Below the pieces are notes generated by a model. It had not been told where the DNA came from. It did no database searches and saw only the letters and a list, made by a program, of their open reading frames with translations. This document shows positions 42,283 to 51,464 of a DNA stretch of 64,000 nucleotides, in pieces. This DNA is from Paludibacteraceae bacterium. GTDB taxonomy: Bacteria > Bacteroidota > Bacteroidia > Bacteroidales > Paludibacteraceae. The DNA is taken from positions 38,100 to 102,099 of the forward strand of contig JAFPZY010000047.1 of the NCBI GenBank assembly GCA_017417025.1. The letters run 5' to 3'. The first letter of the stretch is position 1. The number at the start of each line of letters is the position of its first letter. A program made the translations under genes and the position numbers.

Positions 42283-42906
42283 TTACTTTTTTTTCGCCAA
42301 AGCTGCAATAAGCCTTTGGTTGGGAGTGGTGGAAGCGGTGTCAGCCAGTCCGTTACGTTTGGCGAAAGTAGTCCAGTCCTTCGCCCCGTTTTGTGCAAGA
42401 ACGGGCAAGCCGAGTTGCAGGAAATGGCAATAAGCGATGGCGAGGGCGTCGGTTGCGTCAAGTTTGGAGGGCATATTCTGCGGCGAAATATGGAGGAAAC
42501 GCGCGAGCATGTCAGCGACCTGCTGCTTGGTGGAGTGCCCGTTGCCGGTGATAGCCATCTTGATTTTCATAGGCGAGTACTCGTAAACGGGGACATCACG
42601 GCTGAGCGCGGCAGCAATGGCAATCCCCTGTGCATGAACGATTTTAATCATAGTCTGCGGGTTTTTGTCCACGAACTGCGTCTCGATGGCAAGGCAAGTG
42701 GGCTTATGCTCGTCGATAAGTTTCTGGATGAAGAAGAACTCCTGCTGGAGACGCGCATACTGCCCATCGAAGCGCCGCACATCAAGGAAATCGAAAAACA
42801 TGAGATCGGTTTTTCTGCCTTCGACATCAAGCATGGCATACCCCATAAGGAGTGTGCCGGGGTCAATGCCGAGAATACGATGATGTGCAACAAGCCTGTC
42901 CTGCAT
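42283..42906 (-). CDS. ruvC: Holliday junction resolvase RuvC
   Basis: The 207-residue nuclease has the four acidic active-site positions in place: Asp15 in GIDPGT, Glu75 in AIETQF, and the DATDALAIA pair near residues 148-151. It resolves four-way DNA junctions with RuvAB. It is somewhat longer than the usual 170-190 residues because of a C-terminal tail. It follows the FtsB-like gene by 6 bp in the same direction. Confidence 0.95.
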   Translation of the reverse strand: MQDRLVAHHRILGIDPGTLLMGYAMLDVEGRKTDLMFFDFLDVRRFDGQYARLQQEFFFIQKLIDEHKPTCLAIETQFVDKNPQTMIKIVHAQGIAIAAALSRDVPVYEYSPMKIKMAITGNGHSTKQQVADMLARFLHISPQNMPSKLDATDALAIAYCHFLQLGLPVLAQNGAKDWTTFAKRNGLADTASTTPNQRLIAALAKKK

Positions 42907-42912
42907 AGTTTG

Positions 42913-43224
42913 TCAGTGGTCGGAAACGAGATAGACATCCTCGTCGGGCGTGTGCATATAATAATGCTCGCGTGCGTACCGCTCGAGGGAGTCGGTGGAG
43001 CCCATAGTGCGGAGCGCCTGACGGCACTGCTCCATCTCCGCCTTTTTGCCGGCGAGCTGCTTCTCCATGTGCCTTATCTCCGCCGCGCGTTTGAAGCGGT
43101 TGATAAGACTCTGCTCGCCGCCGAAGAGGAAGATGACGGCAAAGAGCGAAAGGACGATGACGTATTTATTGAGCATATACTTGCGCACAACCGCCCATAT
43201 CCGAAGCCACGAAGTGTTTTCCAT
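42913..43224 (-). CDS. FtsB/DivIC-family septum formation protein
   Basis: The 103-residue protein has a short cytoplasmic N-terminus, one membrane helix (about 22-36), a coiled-coil segment (about 38-72) and a C-terminal SLERYAREHYYMHTPDEDVYLV typical of FtsB/DivIC proteins in Bacteroidota. It would join the divisome in the inner membrane. It lies between the giant T9SS-type gene (3 bp) and ruvC (6 bp), an unusual neighbourhood. Confidence 0.9.
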   Translation of the reverse strand: MENTSWLRIWAVVRKYMLNKYVIVLSLFAVIFLFGGEQSLINRFKRAAEIRHMEKQLAGKKAEMEQCRQALRTMGSTDSLERYAREHYYMHTPDEDVYLVSDH

Positions 43225-43227
43225 ATA

Positions 43228-46200
43228 TCAATAAACCAGTATTTTGCGTGTTACGGAATATCCTCCTGCGGTCCGGAAGACGAGCATGTAACAGCCGGGC
43301 ACCTGCGGGAGAAGGATTTCCTGTTTTCCATTGACAAAACGAATGTCGCCGCAGAGGGTGCCCTGCGCATTGTAGATGCCGCAAGTACCCTGCTCTTCCG
43401 CCTCGAGTGTCACGACAGCCCTTGCACGCGGAGCGGAAGTGGGATAAACGAGTATGGGGTAAGGATGGGTATTGGCAGCGTACTCCCTGATAACCAGCGG
43501 GCAGGAAGGAACATAGTGCTCACCGTCGCGCGAGAGGGAGACAATGACAGAGTCGCCAGGCTCGAGGTAGTCGGACTCGAGATAAGGCTTGGTGCTGACA
43601 ATGTTTTTACGCCCGAGGACAGTCCACTTGTAGCCGACAAAATTGTAGCCACCGTTGTATGCGCTGTTGAGGAGCGCAACGACATTGCCCCAATTCTGCT
43701 CCATGATCCACGAGGGGTACTTGAGCATGAAAGCTGTTTCCTGGGCAGTGTTTCCGCAGAGGCTGTTGCCGAGGCTGAGGCGGAAACGGTATTCACCCGG
43801 GGCAGTATAGAAAGCATCGCCTTTCTGCTGCGGGACAGGGATACGAATCTCGCCTGTGTAAGGCTCGTCGATTATATCCTCGAAGCCGACCTGCCTTGCC
43901 TGGTCGCCGATGAACTCGACAGAATATTTCTCGGGAGCCGCACCGGAATAATTGAGCGAAACAATCATTTCGGAAGCATCGGCACAGTCGTCACGCATGG
44001 AGATGGACTCAAGCCGCGTGGAATCCTGCACATGGAGGACAAGCTGCGTAATAGCGGAGCGCCCCGCACGGCGATAGTCAAGCGTGTCAGCAGTGAGGAC
44101 GGAGGACTTGTACCAGCGTCCGGCGAAGAGGACACTATCGCCACGGCAGATGGCATAACGGACTGTGTCATAGGTGGTAGGCAGGACTTCGAGGTCGAGC
44201 TGATAGAGCGTGTCCACACAGCCTGTGGCGGTGCGGTAAGCATAGTCGGTGTAAGAGCCGGCACGGACATAATCGGAGTTACGCCAGAGATACGGCAACT
44301 GATAGTCGGCAATAGTGACAGCCCTGCGTACGACCACAGGCTGCGTATTGAAGGCGAGGGTGAGTTCGCGTATGCTGTCGCAGCCGCTAAAGGACTCGAG
44401 ATTAACGCGATAGGTGCCGGGCTTGGAATAGTAAAGCCCCTCGAAGAGGACAGAATCGCCGAAGCAGATATCCGCTCTGACGGACTCAAACGACGGTTTA
44501 GCAGTGTCAAGCACGAAGCGATAGACAGAGTCGAGCCCTGTGTCGGACCAATTGGGGAAACGATAAGCGCCGCGCTCGAAGAACTCAGCCGCCCCGATGC
44601 GGAAAGGCTCGTCGCCGCAGCGATAAACGCGGTCAGGCTCGGAGCAGCGGTTGGTGAGGACATAGTTGAAGCGGCGTATGCTGTCGCACCCGCAAGAAGC
44701 GGAAGTGAAAGTGTCGGCAAACAACCTGGACTCGTAGTACAAGCGCCCCTCATGGCGATAAGGCAACTCGTCGTAGCAGACGAGGATGGTGGTGTCGAGC
44801 AAGAAACTCTGCTTGGATGTCAAGACAAGCTCGAAGACAGAGTCGCAGCCCCCGACAGTGCGGAGACTGTCGTAATAAATACCCGGGCGGCGGATGAGGA
44901 TATCGTTGTGGTGCCCATACCAGCGATAGCCGCGGTTGGAGCAGAACGAAGCCTCCTTGTGCATGAAATAGGTCTGCGCGCGATTGACAACATAATGTAT
45001 GACGGAGTCGCAGCCCGTGAGACGGGAGACGAGAGTGTCGAAATAGTTGCCCTTCTGCGATATTTCCTCTCCGCGGATATGCAGCACTTCGCCGTCACAG
45101 AGGTTGACATTGATGACAGTTTCGGGGATACGCGGATGTATGACAAGGTGCGTCCAGACGATGCTGTCGTAGCCCTGTTCGGTGACAAAAGTATCCTTGA
45201 GGACAGTGGAAGTGCGATACTGCTTGCGGTTGTGGACATAGGGGAAGTCAGGCGAGCCATAGCAGATGGTGACTGTGTCCTCCACAAAGGCGGCATTCTG
45301 CAAGGCGAGGTGCAGGCGGATGATACTATCGCAGCCATTGACCGTCTTGCCGCGGAAGATATGCGTACCGGGGTGACGAATCTCCTTGTCCTGCCACGTA
45401 TATGTATCACCCTCGCTGATAGTGTCATAGCGGTCGATGGTGTATGTGGGCCAGGAGTTGAGGACATAACGGACGATGCTGTCGCAGCCGACAATGCTAT
45501 TGGTGGTGAGAATGGTGTCGTAGAAGACACACGGAGCATTATACCGGCGGCCCTTGAAATAGTAAGGCTCATTCTGACAGACGTTTACACTGCGCACGAC
45601 GGTGTCGGACGGCCAGACAGTGAGGTGCCATTCGATGGTGGAATCGCACCCGTGGACGGTCTGCAAGGTCTGCGAGATGACATTGACACTGCCAACAGTG
45701 ACTTCATCGGCAAAGACAACCAGATCCTTGTTGCGGAAAGGCATACGAGATGAGCAGATGACAGTATCGACCCGCACGTGGAAAGTGTCGGCAGGCAGTA
45801 TGCGGAAGCGATAGATGGAGTCAGGCGAAACCTGCAAGGCGAAGCGTCCGAGAGTGTCATAGGTCTGACCAGTAGGCAGTTCGACAATGCCATCGGGGCA
45901 GAGCCAGAATGTGTCAGGCTCGGAGCACTTGGCAAGCTGAATTTGCAGCTGATAGATGCTGTCGCAGCCGAGATGATTAACAAAAGTGTCAGCAACAAGA
46001 GTGTCGGTCCAGAAGAGCCGATCGCGCCAGAAGAAGGGCAGCGAGTCCTGACAAAGGATAGTGTCGGTCTTCTCGATGAAAGCCGAGTCGATAGCCAGAT
46101 TGAGAATGTAAACGACAGAGTCACAATCGAGTCCCCGCGTATTAGAATAAGGCATAGCATCAACATAGCGGTTAGGTCTTGTGAGCTGCTGCCCTCTCCA

Positions 46201-49200
46201 GGAGAAGGTGTCGTTGCTGCAAATGGTGCGGTTCTGTATGATGGTGTCAGTGGATTTGAAGGTTATGATGGTGCGATAGATGGAGTCACAGCCCGTGGCG
46301 GTGTAATAATGTTTTTCGCGCGTGCAGGACTTGCGGACGGTGTCGCCATCAAGGAGGATGAAGTCGCCGGAGCAGACATCACGATAGGTAACAAACTCGT
46401 AGGTGGGATTAACAGTGAGGCTAAGTTGATAAACGCTGTCACAGCCGAAAGGAGTGACGATGGAGTCATAATAGACTCCTGTTTCGTAGAACTTGTCCCC
46501 CCTCCAGATGAAAGGCAGCTCGTTTTTGCAGACGACGGCGCGCGTAGTGTCAAGGAACTGGCGGTGAACGACGAGGTTGAGCCTATAGATTGAGTCACAG
46601 CCGCTTACAGTGGTAAGAGTGTCGGAATAGAGACCTGTTTTGGAACATTGTCTGCCATGCCAAGTGAGGACATCGCCTTTGCAGAGATGACGTGTTTCGG
46701 AGAAGACATAGCCAGGAGTGAAGACGGCAATGACCTTGATGATGCTGTCGCAGCCGTGGACGGTGAGCAGCGAGTCATAATAGATGGTGTTGGTGCGGAA
46801 TACGGTGTCACCATAATAGATTTCGCCACCGACACACTCGGAGAGGACAAGCTCCTGCGTATATGACTTATTGACAGAGAGATGCAGTTCATAGACGCTA
46901 TCAGCACCGGCAAAAGTATTCAGACTGTCGTAATAAACGCCCTCGCCGTAGATGAGTTTGTGCCCGTTGAGATTGAAAGGCAGCGAAGACTCGCAGACAG
47001 CAGTGTCCTTACGGAAATAATATACAGGATTTGCGTGCAGAGTGAGTTTATAGACAGAGTCACAGCCCTGTACGGAGAAAAGAGAGTCGTAGTAAACTCC
47101 TGCCTCGGTGTAGATTTTGTCGCGCCACTCGTACTTGCCTCCGTCGTGCATAGAGGCATCGGTTTCAAAGAGATAGGTCTGTGCACGATTGACGATGACA
47201 TGAATGATGCTGTCACAGCCGGTGGCCGTGATAAGCGTGTCGCGGAACTCTGTCGGCTCGGAGATGACGCGCCCGTTGTAGGTTATGGTCTCGCCGCTGC
47301 AGATAGAGAAATACTTGCTGGTGCGGACCACAGGATTGACGGTGAGGTCGAGCACATAGATGCTGTCGGTGCCGTTCACAGAGCGGAACATGACAGTGTA
47401 AACGCCTGATTGCGAGTACTTGCCGCCCTGCCACTCGTAGAACTCATCATTCTCGCAGATAACAGCTTTTTCGTGGAAATGATAGGTAGGATGGATGAAG
47501 ACCGCAAGTTCGGTGACAGAGTCGCAGCCGGTGACAGAGACATGCCGGTCGTAGTATGTTCCGGCAGCCACAATCTTCTGTCCGCGCCACATAACAGTGT
47601 CAATATCACCTTTATGCAGAGTGTCGTAGTAATAATAGTCGTCACCGACATTGAGAACGAGAGTAAGGATGCTGTCGCAGCCCTGCGCACTGACCAGAGT
47701 GTCGTTATAGACACCGGATTCAGTCAGTTTGCGGCCACGGAACTGGTATGTTTCTCCGTGACAGACAGAGCCATAGATGGTATGCCGCGGAACAGGAGCT
47801 ATATTGAGCACCAACTGCTGGACGCTGTCACAGCCATTGACGGTGAGCAGAGTGTCGTAATAATTGCCTTTCTCGAAGAGTTTTCTGCCGTGGAAGTCGT
47901 AGTAGGAGCCGGCGCAGACCTCGGCATAGAAGGACGTTTTATAGTCCTCCGCCCTATTGACGACAAGCGTGACAATGCTGTCGCAGCCCTGCTTGGTGAG
48001 CATAGTGTCGCGATAGATGTCCGGCTCGGTAATCTTCATATCGCGGAAAGTGTAGAAGTCGCCTTTGCACAACTCCTTATATATATATGTCTGCTGCACA
48101 GTGGGCAGGAAGTCGAGATGAAGCACGTATATGCTGTCGGTCCCTTGCGAAGAGACGTAGCGGTCGTAGTATGTACCCTGCTTGAAGTAGTCGTTGCCGC
48201 GCCAGTTGAAGCGGCCGACACCCTGACAGACGACGACAGAGGTGTCAAAGCGGAACGCATTCTTCTGCATGACAGACAGTTCGTAAACAGAGTCGCAGCC
48301 ATAAACGGTTTTATGCTCGTCCTTGTAGGTGCCGGGAATGGAAATATCCTGACCGTGCCACTCTATATTGGTTTCGCCATTGAGCACCGCTGTCTCATAG
48401 AAATGATAGGTAGGAGCGTTATTGACAATGACGCGGAAGACAGAGTCGCAGCCGTAAATGGTCTGCAAGGTGTCGCAATAAATGCCGGGGGCAGTAACTT
48501 TTTTGCCCCTGAAGTTGAACTCCGTGCCTTCGCACAATTCGATACGCTCGTCATTAATATAGGATTTTCCGGCGATGAGATTCAGAATGAAGACCGTGTC
48601 AGTGCCGTTTGCGACATAGACGCTGTCGAAATAAGTTCCGGTTTCGGAGTACAGGTTTCCACGCCACTGGAGCGGCAGTTCGCCACTACAGAGGACTGTG
48701 TCAAGGCGGCGGGAGACTACAGGATTACGCAAAATGGTAAGTTCGTAAACGGAGTCACAGCCGTGCACCGTCTGGAAGTGCTTGAAGAACGTTCCGCCGG
48801 TGGAATAGACTTCGCCCTGCCATGTGAAGTCGTGCTTCTGGTTGGTGATGTGGAGAGTGTCACGGAAATGATAGGACTGGGCACGGTTGATATAGACGTG
48901 CACAATGCTGTCGCACCCGCCGACAGAGGCAAAAGTGTCAGTGACCATGCCTTTCATAACTGGCTTGCCGCGATAGAAGAAGGGAGCGTCGTCACACATC
49001 CAGACGATGTCGTTGTGTTCGTAAGTTTCAGACACTCGCAGTTTAAGTTCGAAGAGACTGTCCACGCCGTTTCCTCGCCCGACACTGACATCCTCCGCCG
49101 ACTCGTAATAGAGTTTCCCGCGCCAACTGAAAGGCAGGTCGGCCCGGCAGACAGCTGTATCGGTGAGCCGCCGGTACTGGGCATTCCACTCAAGCACCAG

Positions 49201-49578
49201 CCTGAAGACGGAATCACAGCCCTGTGCAGTCCGCTGATTGTCATAATAGACTCCAGCCTTGTTGTAGGTCTGGCCATTATGCGCCCAAGTATAGGTGTTT
49301 CCGGGGACTATGAACCCGCGCGTTTCGCGCAGATAGGCGGGAGCGGTGTTCACCACGATTTGCACCAAACTGTCCCGCTCGCCCGAAGTGCTGTAGAGGG
49401 TGTCGTAATAAATGCCGGGAGCGTCAATGAGTATGCCACGATACTCAACACTCTGGTTCTGACAAAGGTACATCTGCTCCGTGACACTGACGACAAGATC
49501 TTCGGCGGACAGCCGTGTCGTGCAAGTGAGCAGCAACGACAGGAGCAGGAGAGAAATATATGTAAACCGTGTTCTCAT
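43228..49578 (-). CDS. Giant secreted repeat protein (about 35 GCDS-type modules) with T9SS sorting domain
   Basis: The 2,116-residue protein has a signal peptide (MRTRFTYISL, cleavage near RLSA). About 35 tandem modules of 50-60 residues follow the plan ..VC.G...F.W.G......G.Y.DTL.T..GCDSI..L.L.V.P.Y. After a non-repeat region, the protein ends in a T9SS type A C-terminal sorting domain (PILVYPTSAPRA to GGYSVTRKILVY). It should be exported across the outer membrane and anchored at the surface or released. Each module has up to two key cysteines, whose loss pattern is correlated between neighbours (see findings). ATG at 49,578 is preferred over one 8 codons upstream because it starts the signal peptide cleanly. 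Adhesion or a stalk role is plausible but unproven. Confidence 0.9.
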   Translation of the reverse strand: MRTRFTYISLLLLSLLLTCTTRLSAEDLVVSVTEQMYLCQNQSVEYRGILIDAPGIYYDTLYSTSGERDSLVQIVVNTAPAYLRETRGFIVPGNTYTWAHNGQTYNKAGVYYDNQRTAQGCDSVFRLVLEWNAQYRRLTDTAVCRADLPFSWRGKLYYESAEDVSVGRGNGVDSLFELKLRVSETYEHNDIVWMCDDAPFFYRGKPVMKGMVTDTFASVGGCDSIVHVYINRAQSYHFRDTLHITNQKHDFTWQGEVYSTGGTFFKHFQTVHGCDSVYELTILRNPVVSRRLDTVLCSGELPLQWRGNLYSETGTYFDSVYVANGTDTVFILNLIAGKSYINDERIELCEGTEFNFRGKKVTAPGIYCDTLQTIYGCDSVFRVIVNNAPTYHFYETAVLNGETNIEWHGQDISIPGTYKDEHKTVYGCDSVYELSVMQKNAFRFDTSVVVCQGVGRFNWRGNDYFKQGTYYDRYVSSQGTDSIYVLHLDFLPTVQQTYIYKELCKGDFYTFRDMKITEPDIYRDTMLTKQGCDSIVTLVVNRAEDYKTSFYAEVCAGSYYDFHGRKLFEKGNYYDTLLTVNGCDSVQQLVLNIAPVPRHTIYGSVCHGETYQFRGRKLTESGVYNDTLVSAQGCDSILTLVLNVGDDYYYYDTLHKGDIDTVMWRGQKIVAAGTYYDRHVSVTGCDSVTELAVFIHPTYHFHEKAVICENDEFYEWQGGKYSQSGVYTVMFRSVNGTDSIYVLDLTVNPVVRTSKYFSICSGETITYNGRVISEPTEFRDTLITATGCDSIIHVIVNRAQTYLFETDASMHDGGKYEWRDKIYTEAGVYYDSLFSVQGCDSVYKLTLHANPVYYFRKDTAVCESSLPFNLNGHKLIYGEGVYYDSLNTFAGADSVYELHLSVNKSYTQELVLSECVGGEIYYGDTVFRTNTIYYDSLLTVHGCDSIIKVIAVFTPGYVFSETRHLCKGDVLTWHGRQCSKTGLYSDTLTTVSGCDSIYRLNLVVHRQFLDTTRAVVCKNELPFIWRGDKFYETGVYYDSIVTPFGCDSVYQLSLTVNPTYEFVTYRDVCSGDFILLDGDTVRKSCTREKHYYTATGCDSIYRTIITFKSTDTIIQNRTICSNDTFSWRGQQLTRPNRYVDAMPYSNTRGLDCDSVVYILNLAIDSAFIEKTDTILCQDSLPFFWRDRLFWTDTLVADTFVNHLGCDSIYQLQIQLAKCSEPDTFWLCPDGIVELPTGQTYDTLGRFALQVSPDSIYRFRILPADTFHVRVDTVICSSRMPFRNKDLVVFADEVTVGSVNVISQTLQTVHGCDSTIEWHLTVWPSDTVVRSVNVCQNEPYYFKGRRYNAPCVFYDTILTTNSIVGCDSIVRYVLNSWPTYTIDRYDTISEGDTYTWQDKEIRHPGTHIFRGKTVNGCDSIIRLHLALQNAAFVEDTVTICYGSPDFPYVHNRKQYRTSTVLKDTFVTEQGYDSIVWTHLVIHPRIPETVINVNLCDGEVLHIRGEEISQKGNYFDTLVSRLTGCDSVIHYVVNRAQTYFMHKEASFCSNRGYRWYGHHNDILIRRPGIYYDSLRTVGGCDSVFELVLTSKQSFLLDTTILVCYDELPYRHEGRLYYESRLFADTFTSASCGCDSIRRFNYVLTNRCSEPDRVYRCGDEPFRIGAAEFFERGAYRFPNWSDTGLDSVYRFVLDTAKPSFESVRADICFGDSVLFEGLYYSKPGTYRVNLESFSGCDSIRELTLAFNTQPVVVRRAVTIADYQLPYLWRNSDYVRAGSYTDYAYRTATGCVDTLYQLDLEVLPTTYDTVRYAICRGDSVLFAGRWYKSSVLTADTLDYRRAGRSAITQLVLHVQDSTRLESISMRDDCADASEMIVSLNYSGAAPEKYSVEFIGDQARQVGFEDIIDEPYTGEIRIPVPQQKGDAFYTAPGEYRFRLSLGNSLCGNTAQETAFMLKYPSWIMEQNWGNVVALLNSAYNGGYNFVGYKWTVLGRKNIVSTKPYLESDYLEPGDSVIVSLSRDGEHYVPSCPLVIREYAANTHPYPILVYPTSAPRARAVVTLEAEEQGTCGIYNAQGTLCGDIRFVNGKQEILLPQVPGCYMLVFRTAGGYSVTRKILVY

Positions 49579-49624
49579 AAGCAAAATTATATAATTAGAC
49601 ATTGGCGTTTGCGTGATTGGAATA

Positions 49625-50620
49625 TCAGTCGTAGCACTGGCATCCTCTATGCCACGTGCCGGAGCCTCCGGTGCGGCTTCCGCCGAACATGTATGTGAAC
49701 TTCAGTCCGATGATATATGGAGCCACGCGCTGCCCTGACATGACAGCGGCATAGACAGGACGCACCTGCGGCTTGGTGGCGATAATCTCGCCGTACTCAT
49801 TCAGATTAGGGAAAGAGATGCGCCCCTGGTCGCCTTCAGGCACAGACGGGGAGACGCTGTTGATGCCATACTCGAAGTAGGCTCCTATTTTCAGCATGTG
49901 ACAAATGCGTTCATGCGAGCGCAGCGTAGCGAGCACGTCGTAGCCGACTTCGCCTATAAGCGCACCGGCCACCTTGAGCCGCACATCCTGTCTGCCGGAG
50001 AAGAGACTGTTGTCAAGCGCAACGGGAGGCATGTCCACATACTGCTTGTAAACGGCATTCATGTCGAAAGAGCCGCTTGTGGAAACAGAGGACTTCATGG
50101 AGAAGGCCACCTTGCCGCCGAGACCGGCATAAAAGCCGTTGTAATAGTACCCCAGCATGACAGGAACATCCACAAAGCGGAAGTTTTGCTCGTCCTCCTC
50201 ATGGAAGGTATATTGGAGTGTTACCGACTTACGAGGCTCCTGTGTATCAAGGCCTTCGCGCTCGCAAGTAAAGTCCTCCACATGGGCGGAAGAGTTATGC
50301 ATCTGTACCTGCGCGCCGACGCTCATCCAGAAACCGGTGCGGCGGAACTCATAGCCTATTCCCGCCAAAGCCCCCCAGCCTCCGACAGGCGACACCCCTT
50401 TGATGTTGTCACTAACAGAGGCATACCCCGCCCCCATGGAGACATAGAAGAAATGGTAGTTGTCAGTGCGGCTCTTGTACTGTGCACACAAAAGCAGCGG
50501 CATGGCGAGCATCAGCCACAGCATTGCACCACGCTTTGCCCGCAGCCTGCAAGCCCCGTTATTATTGCTGTTAAAATACATGTTCATAATCATTACAATA
50601 GCGGTTTTTACGACTTTCAT
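49625..50620 (-). CDS. Outer-membrane beta-barrel protein upstream of the giant T9SS protein
   Basis: The protein of about 331 residues has a signal sequence in MLWLMLAMPLLLCAQY and a body of amphipathic strands with glycine/aromatic turns (FFYVSMGAGYASV, GFYAGLGGKVAF, AAYFEYGI-like). It ends in a region with GLKFTYMFGG, typical of porin-like barrels. The start is uncertain: 50,620, 50,593 or 50,581 are all possible downstream of the promoter; the first ATG at 50,671 overlaps the -7 element and is excluded. It is cotranscribed with the giant repeat gene, so it may act as its surface partner. It does not look like the PorP/SprF family. Confidence 0.75.
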   Translation of the reverse strand: MKVVKTAIVMIMNMYFNSNNNGACRLRAKRGAMLWLMLAMPLLLCAQYKSRTDNYHFFYVSMGAGYASVSDNIKGVSPVGGWGALAGIGYEFRRTGFWMSVGAQVQMHNSSAHVEDFTCEREGLDTQEPRKSVTLQYTFHEEDEQNFRFVDVPVMLGYYYNGFYAGLGGKVAFSMKSSVSTSGSFDMNAVYKQYVDMPPVALDNSLFSGRQDVRLKVAGALIGEVGYDVLATLRSHERICHMLKIGAYFEYGINSVSPSVPEGDQGRISFPNLNEYGEIIATKPQVRPVYAAVMSGQRVAPYIIGLKFTYMFGGSRTGGSGTWHRGCQCYD

Positions 50621-50667
50621 CCATGCACTCCGGAGCATGCTACAGTCCGAGGTACACAAATTGCGCC

Positions 50668-50700
50668 GCAAAGGTAACGTTTTTTTGCGAAGTGCACAAA
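50668..50700 (-). promoter_or_regulatory. Promoter of the barrel/giant-protein operon
   Basis: TTTG (50,697-50,700), a 20-base spacer and TACCTTTGC-like TTACCTTTGC (-7 at 50,668-50,676) lie on the minus strand. Confidence 0.75.
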
Positions 50701-50744
50701 TTTATTTTACAAAAAGAATATTCTTACGCTTTTTTACCGCTTTT

Positions 50745-51461
50745 TTAGCTATTTTCCATCCCCAAACAGCCCTGCGTGTGAGGGTACTGTGATGGTACTG
50801 CGAGGGGACTGCGAGGGTACGAGGCAGCGCGAAGCTCGGTGGAGGAGATGTCGAAGAAGGGAGCGCCTGAGAGAAAAACGACACGTGCGTCCGTGCCCTG
50901 CATGTCAGGCGGGAGAGTGATGGCGGCAGCGGGAGAGGCAGTGAGGCCGGAGCCGGTGTGGAGAGTGATGCCGGCAGCGGAAGAGGCATCGACAACATTA
51001 TCAGGAGAAGAGACGGCAGGCTGCGAAGCGGATGAACGGCGCGGATAGACAAAAACAGGGAAAGAGGAGAGAATATAACGCCAGTCGCGCCAGCGCGTGA
51101 AAATACGCCAGTTGTCCTCGCCGATGACGAGCACAAACTCATGCTGCGGGAAGGCCTGCACGAGCGCGCGCAGAGTCTGCGCCGTGTAGCTTGGCAGAGG
51201 CAGAGAGAACTCGAAATCAGACACTTGCAGCGATTTGCCCTGCGGCAGCGGGTGCTCAGCCAGAGAGAGAGCCACCGCTTTGCGCGCCTCTTCAAGGCGC
51301 AAGCGCCCGTCAGCCAGCACAGCAGAATCCTTGAGGGGGTTGTTGGGCGTGACCATGAACCAAAGCGAGTCTATGCAGGTATGCCCAAGCACCCAATGCG
51401 CCAGACCGATATGCCCGAAATGGACGGGATTGAAAGAGCCACCGTAAATGCCGACAACCAT
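50745..51461 (-). CDS. nadD: Nicotinate-nucleotide adenylyltransferase, with atypical insert and C-terminus
   Basis: The 238-residue NadD has the nucleotidyltransferase signature GIYGGSFNPVHFGH (4-17), VTPNNPLK, GEDNW and the late FDISSTELR. It makes NaAD from nicotinate mononucleotide. Two oddities stand out. A Ser/Ala/Pro-rich insert of about 45 residues interrupts the middle; its DNA contains a 48-bp imperfect direct duplication (50,913 and 50,961). Beyond ISSTELR the usual final helix (VRYLVP-type) is absent and is replaced by residues encoded by four 11-bp repeats. It follows the rRNA methylase by 3 bp. Confidence 0.9.
   Translation of the reverse strand: MVVGIYGGSFNPVHFGHIGLAHWVLGHTCIDSLWFMVTPNNPLKDSAVLADGRLRLEEARKAVALSLAEHPLPQGKSLQVSDFEFSLPLPSYTAQTLRALVQAFPQHEFVLVIGEDNWRIFTRWRDWRYILSSFPVFVYPRRSSASQPAVSSPDNVVDASSAAGITLHTGSGLTASPAAAITLPPDMQGTDARVVFLSGAPFFDISSTELRAASYPRSPLAVPSQYPHTQGCLGMENS
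50778..50821 (+). repeat. Four 11-bp tandem units inside the 3' end of nadD
   Basis: GTGAGGGTACT, GTGATGGTACT, GCGAGGGGACT and GCGAGGGTACG are consecutive. They are read on the minus strand as part of the NadD C-terminus. A further 11-bp step (CCGCTTTTTTA-like) lies just beyond, in the gap. Confidence 0.92.
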
Positions 51462-51464
51462 AAC

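Noticed and set aside
42136-49698. Very long open frames on the plus strand (one of about 1,200 codons, others of 270 and 760 codons) opposite ruvC, the FtsB-like gene and the giant repeat gene
   Set aside because: They are antisense shadows. The repeated GGC-TGC-GAC-AGC codons of the GCDS modules keep the opposite strand free of stops. The long one runs through three unrelated minus-strand genes, and no domain is recognisable in the plus-strand products.
49625-50620. Assigning the barrel before the giant protein to the PorP/SprF family
   Set aside because: The position next to a T9SS substrate suggested it, but the N-terminal signature of that family is not seen.
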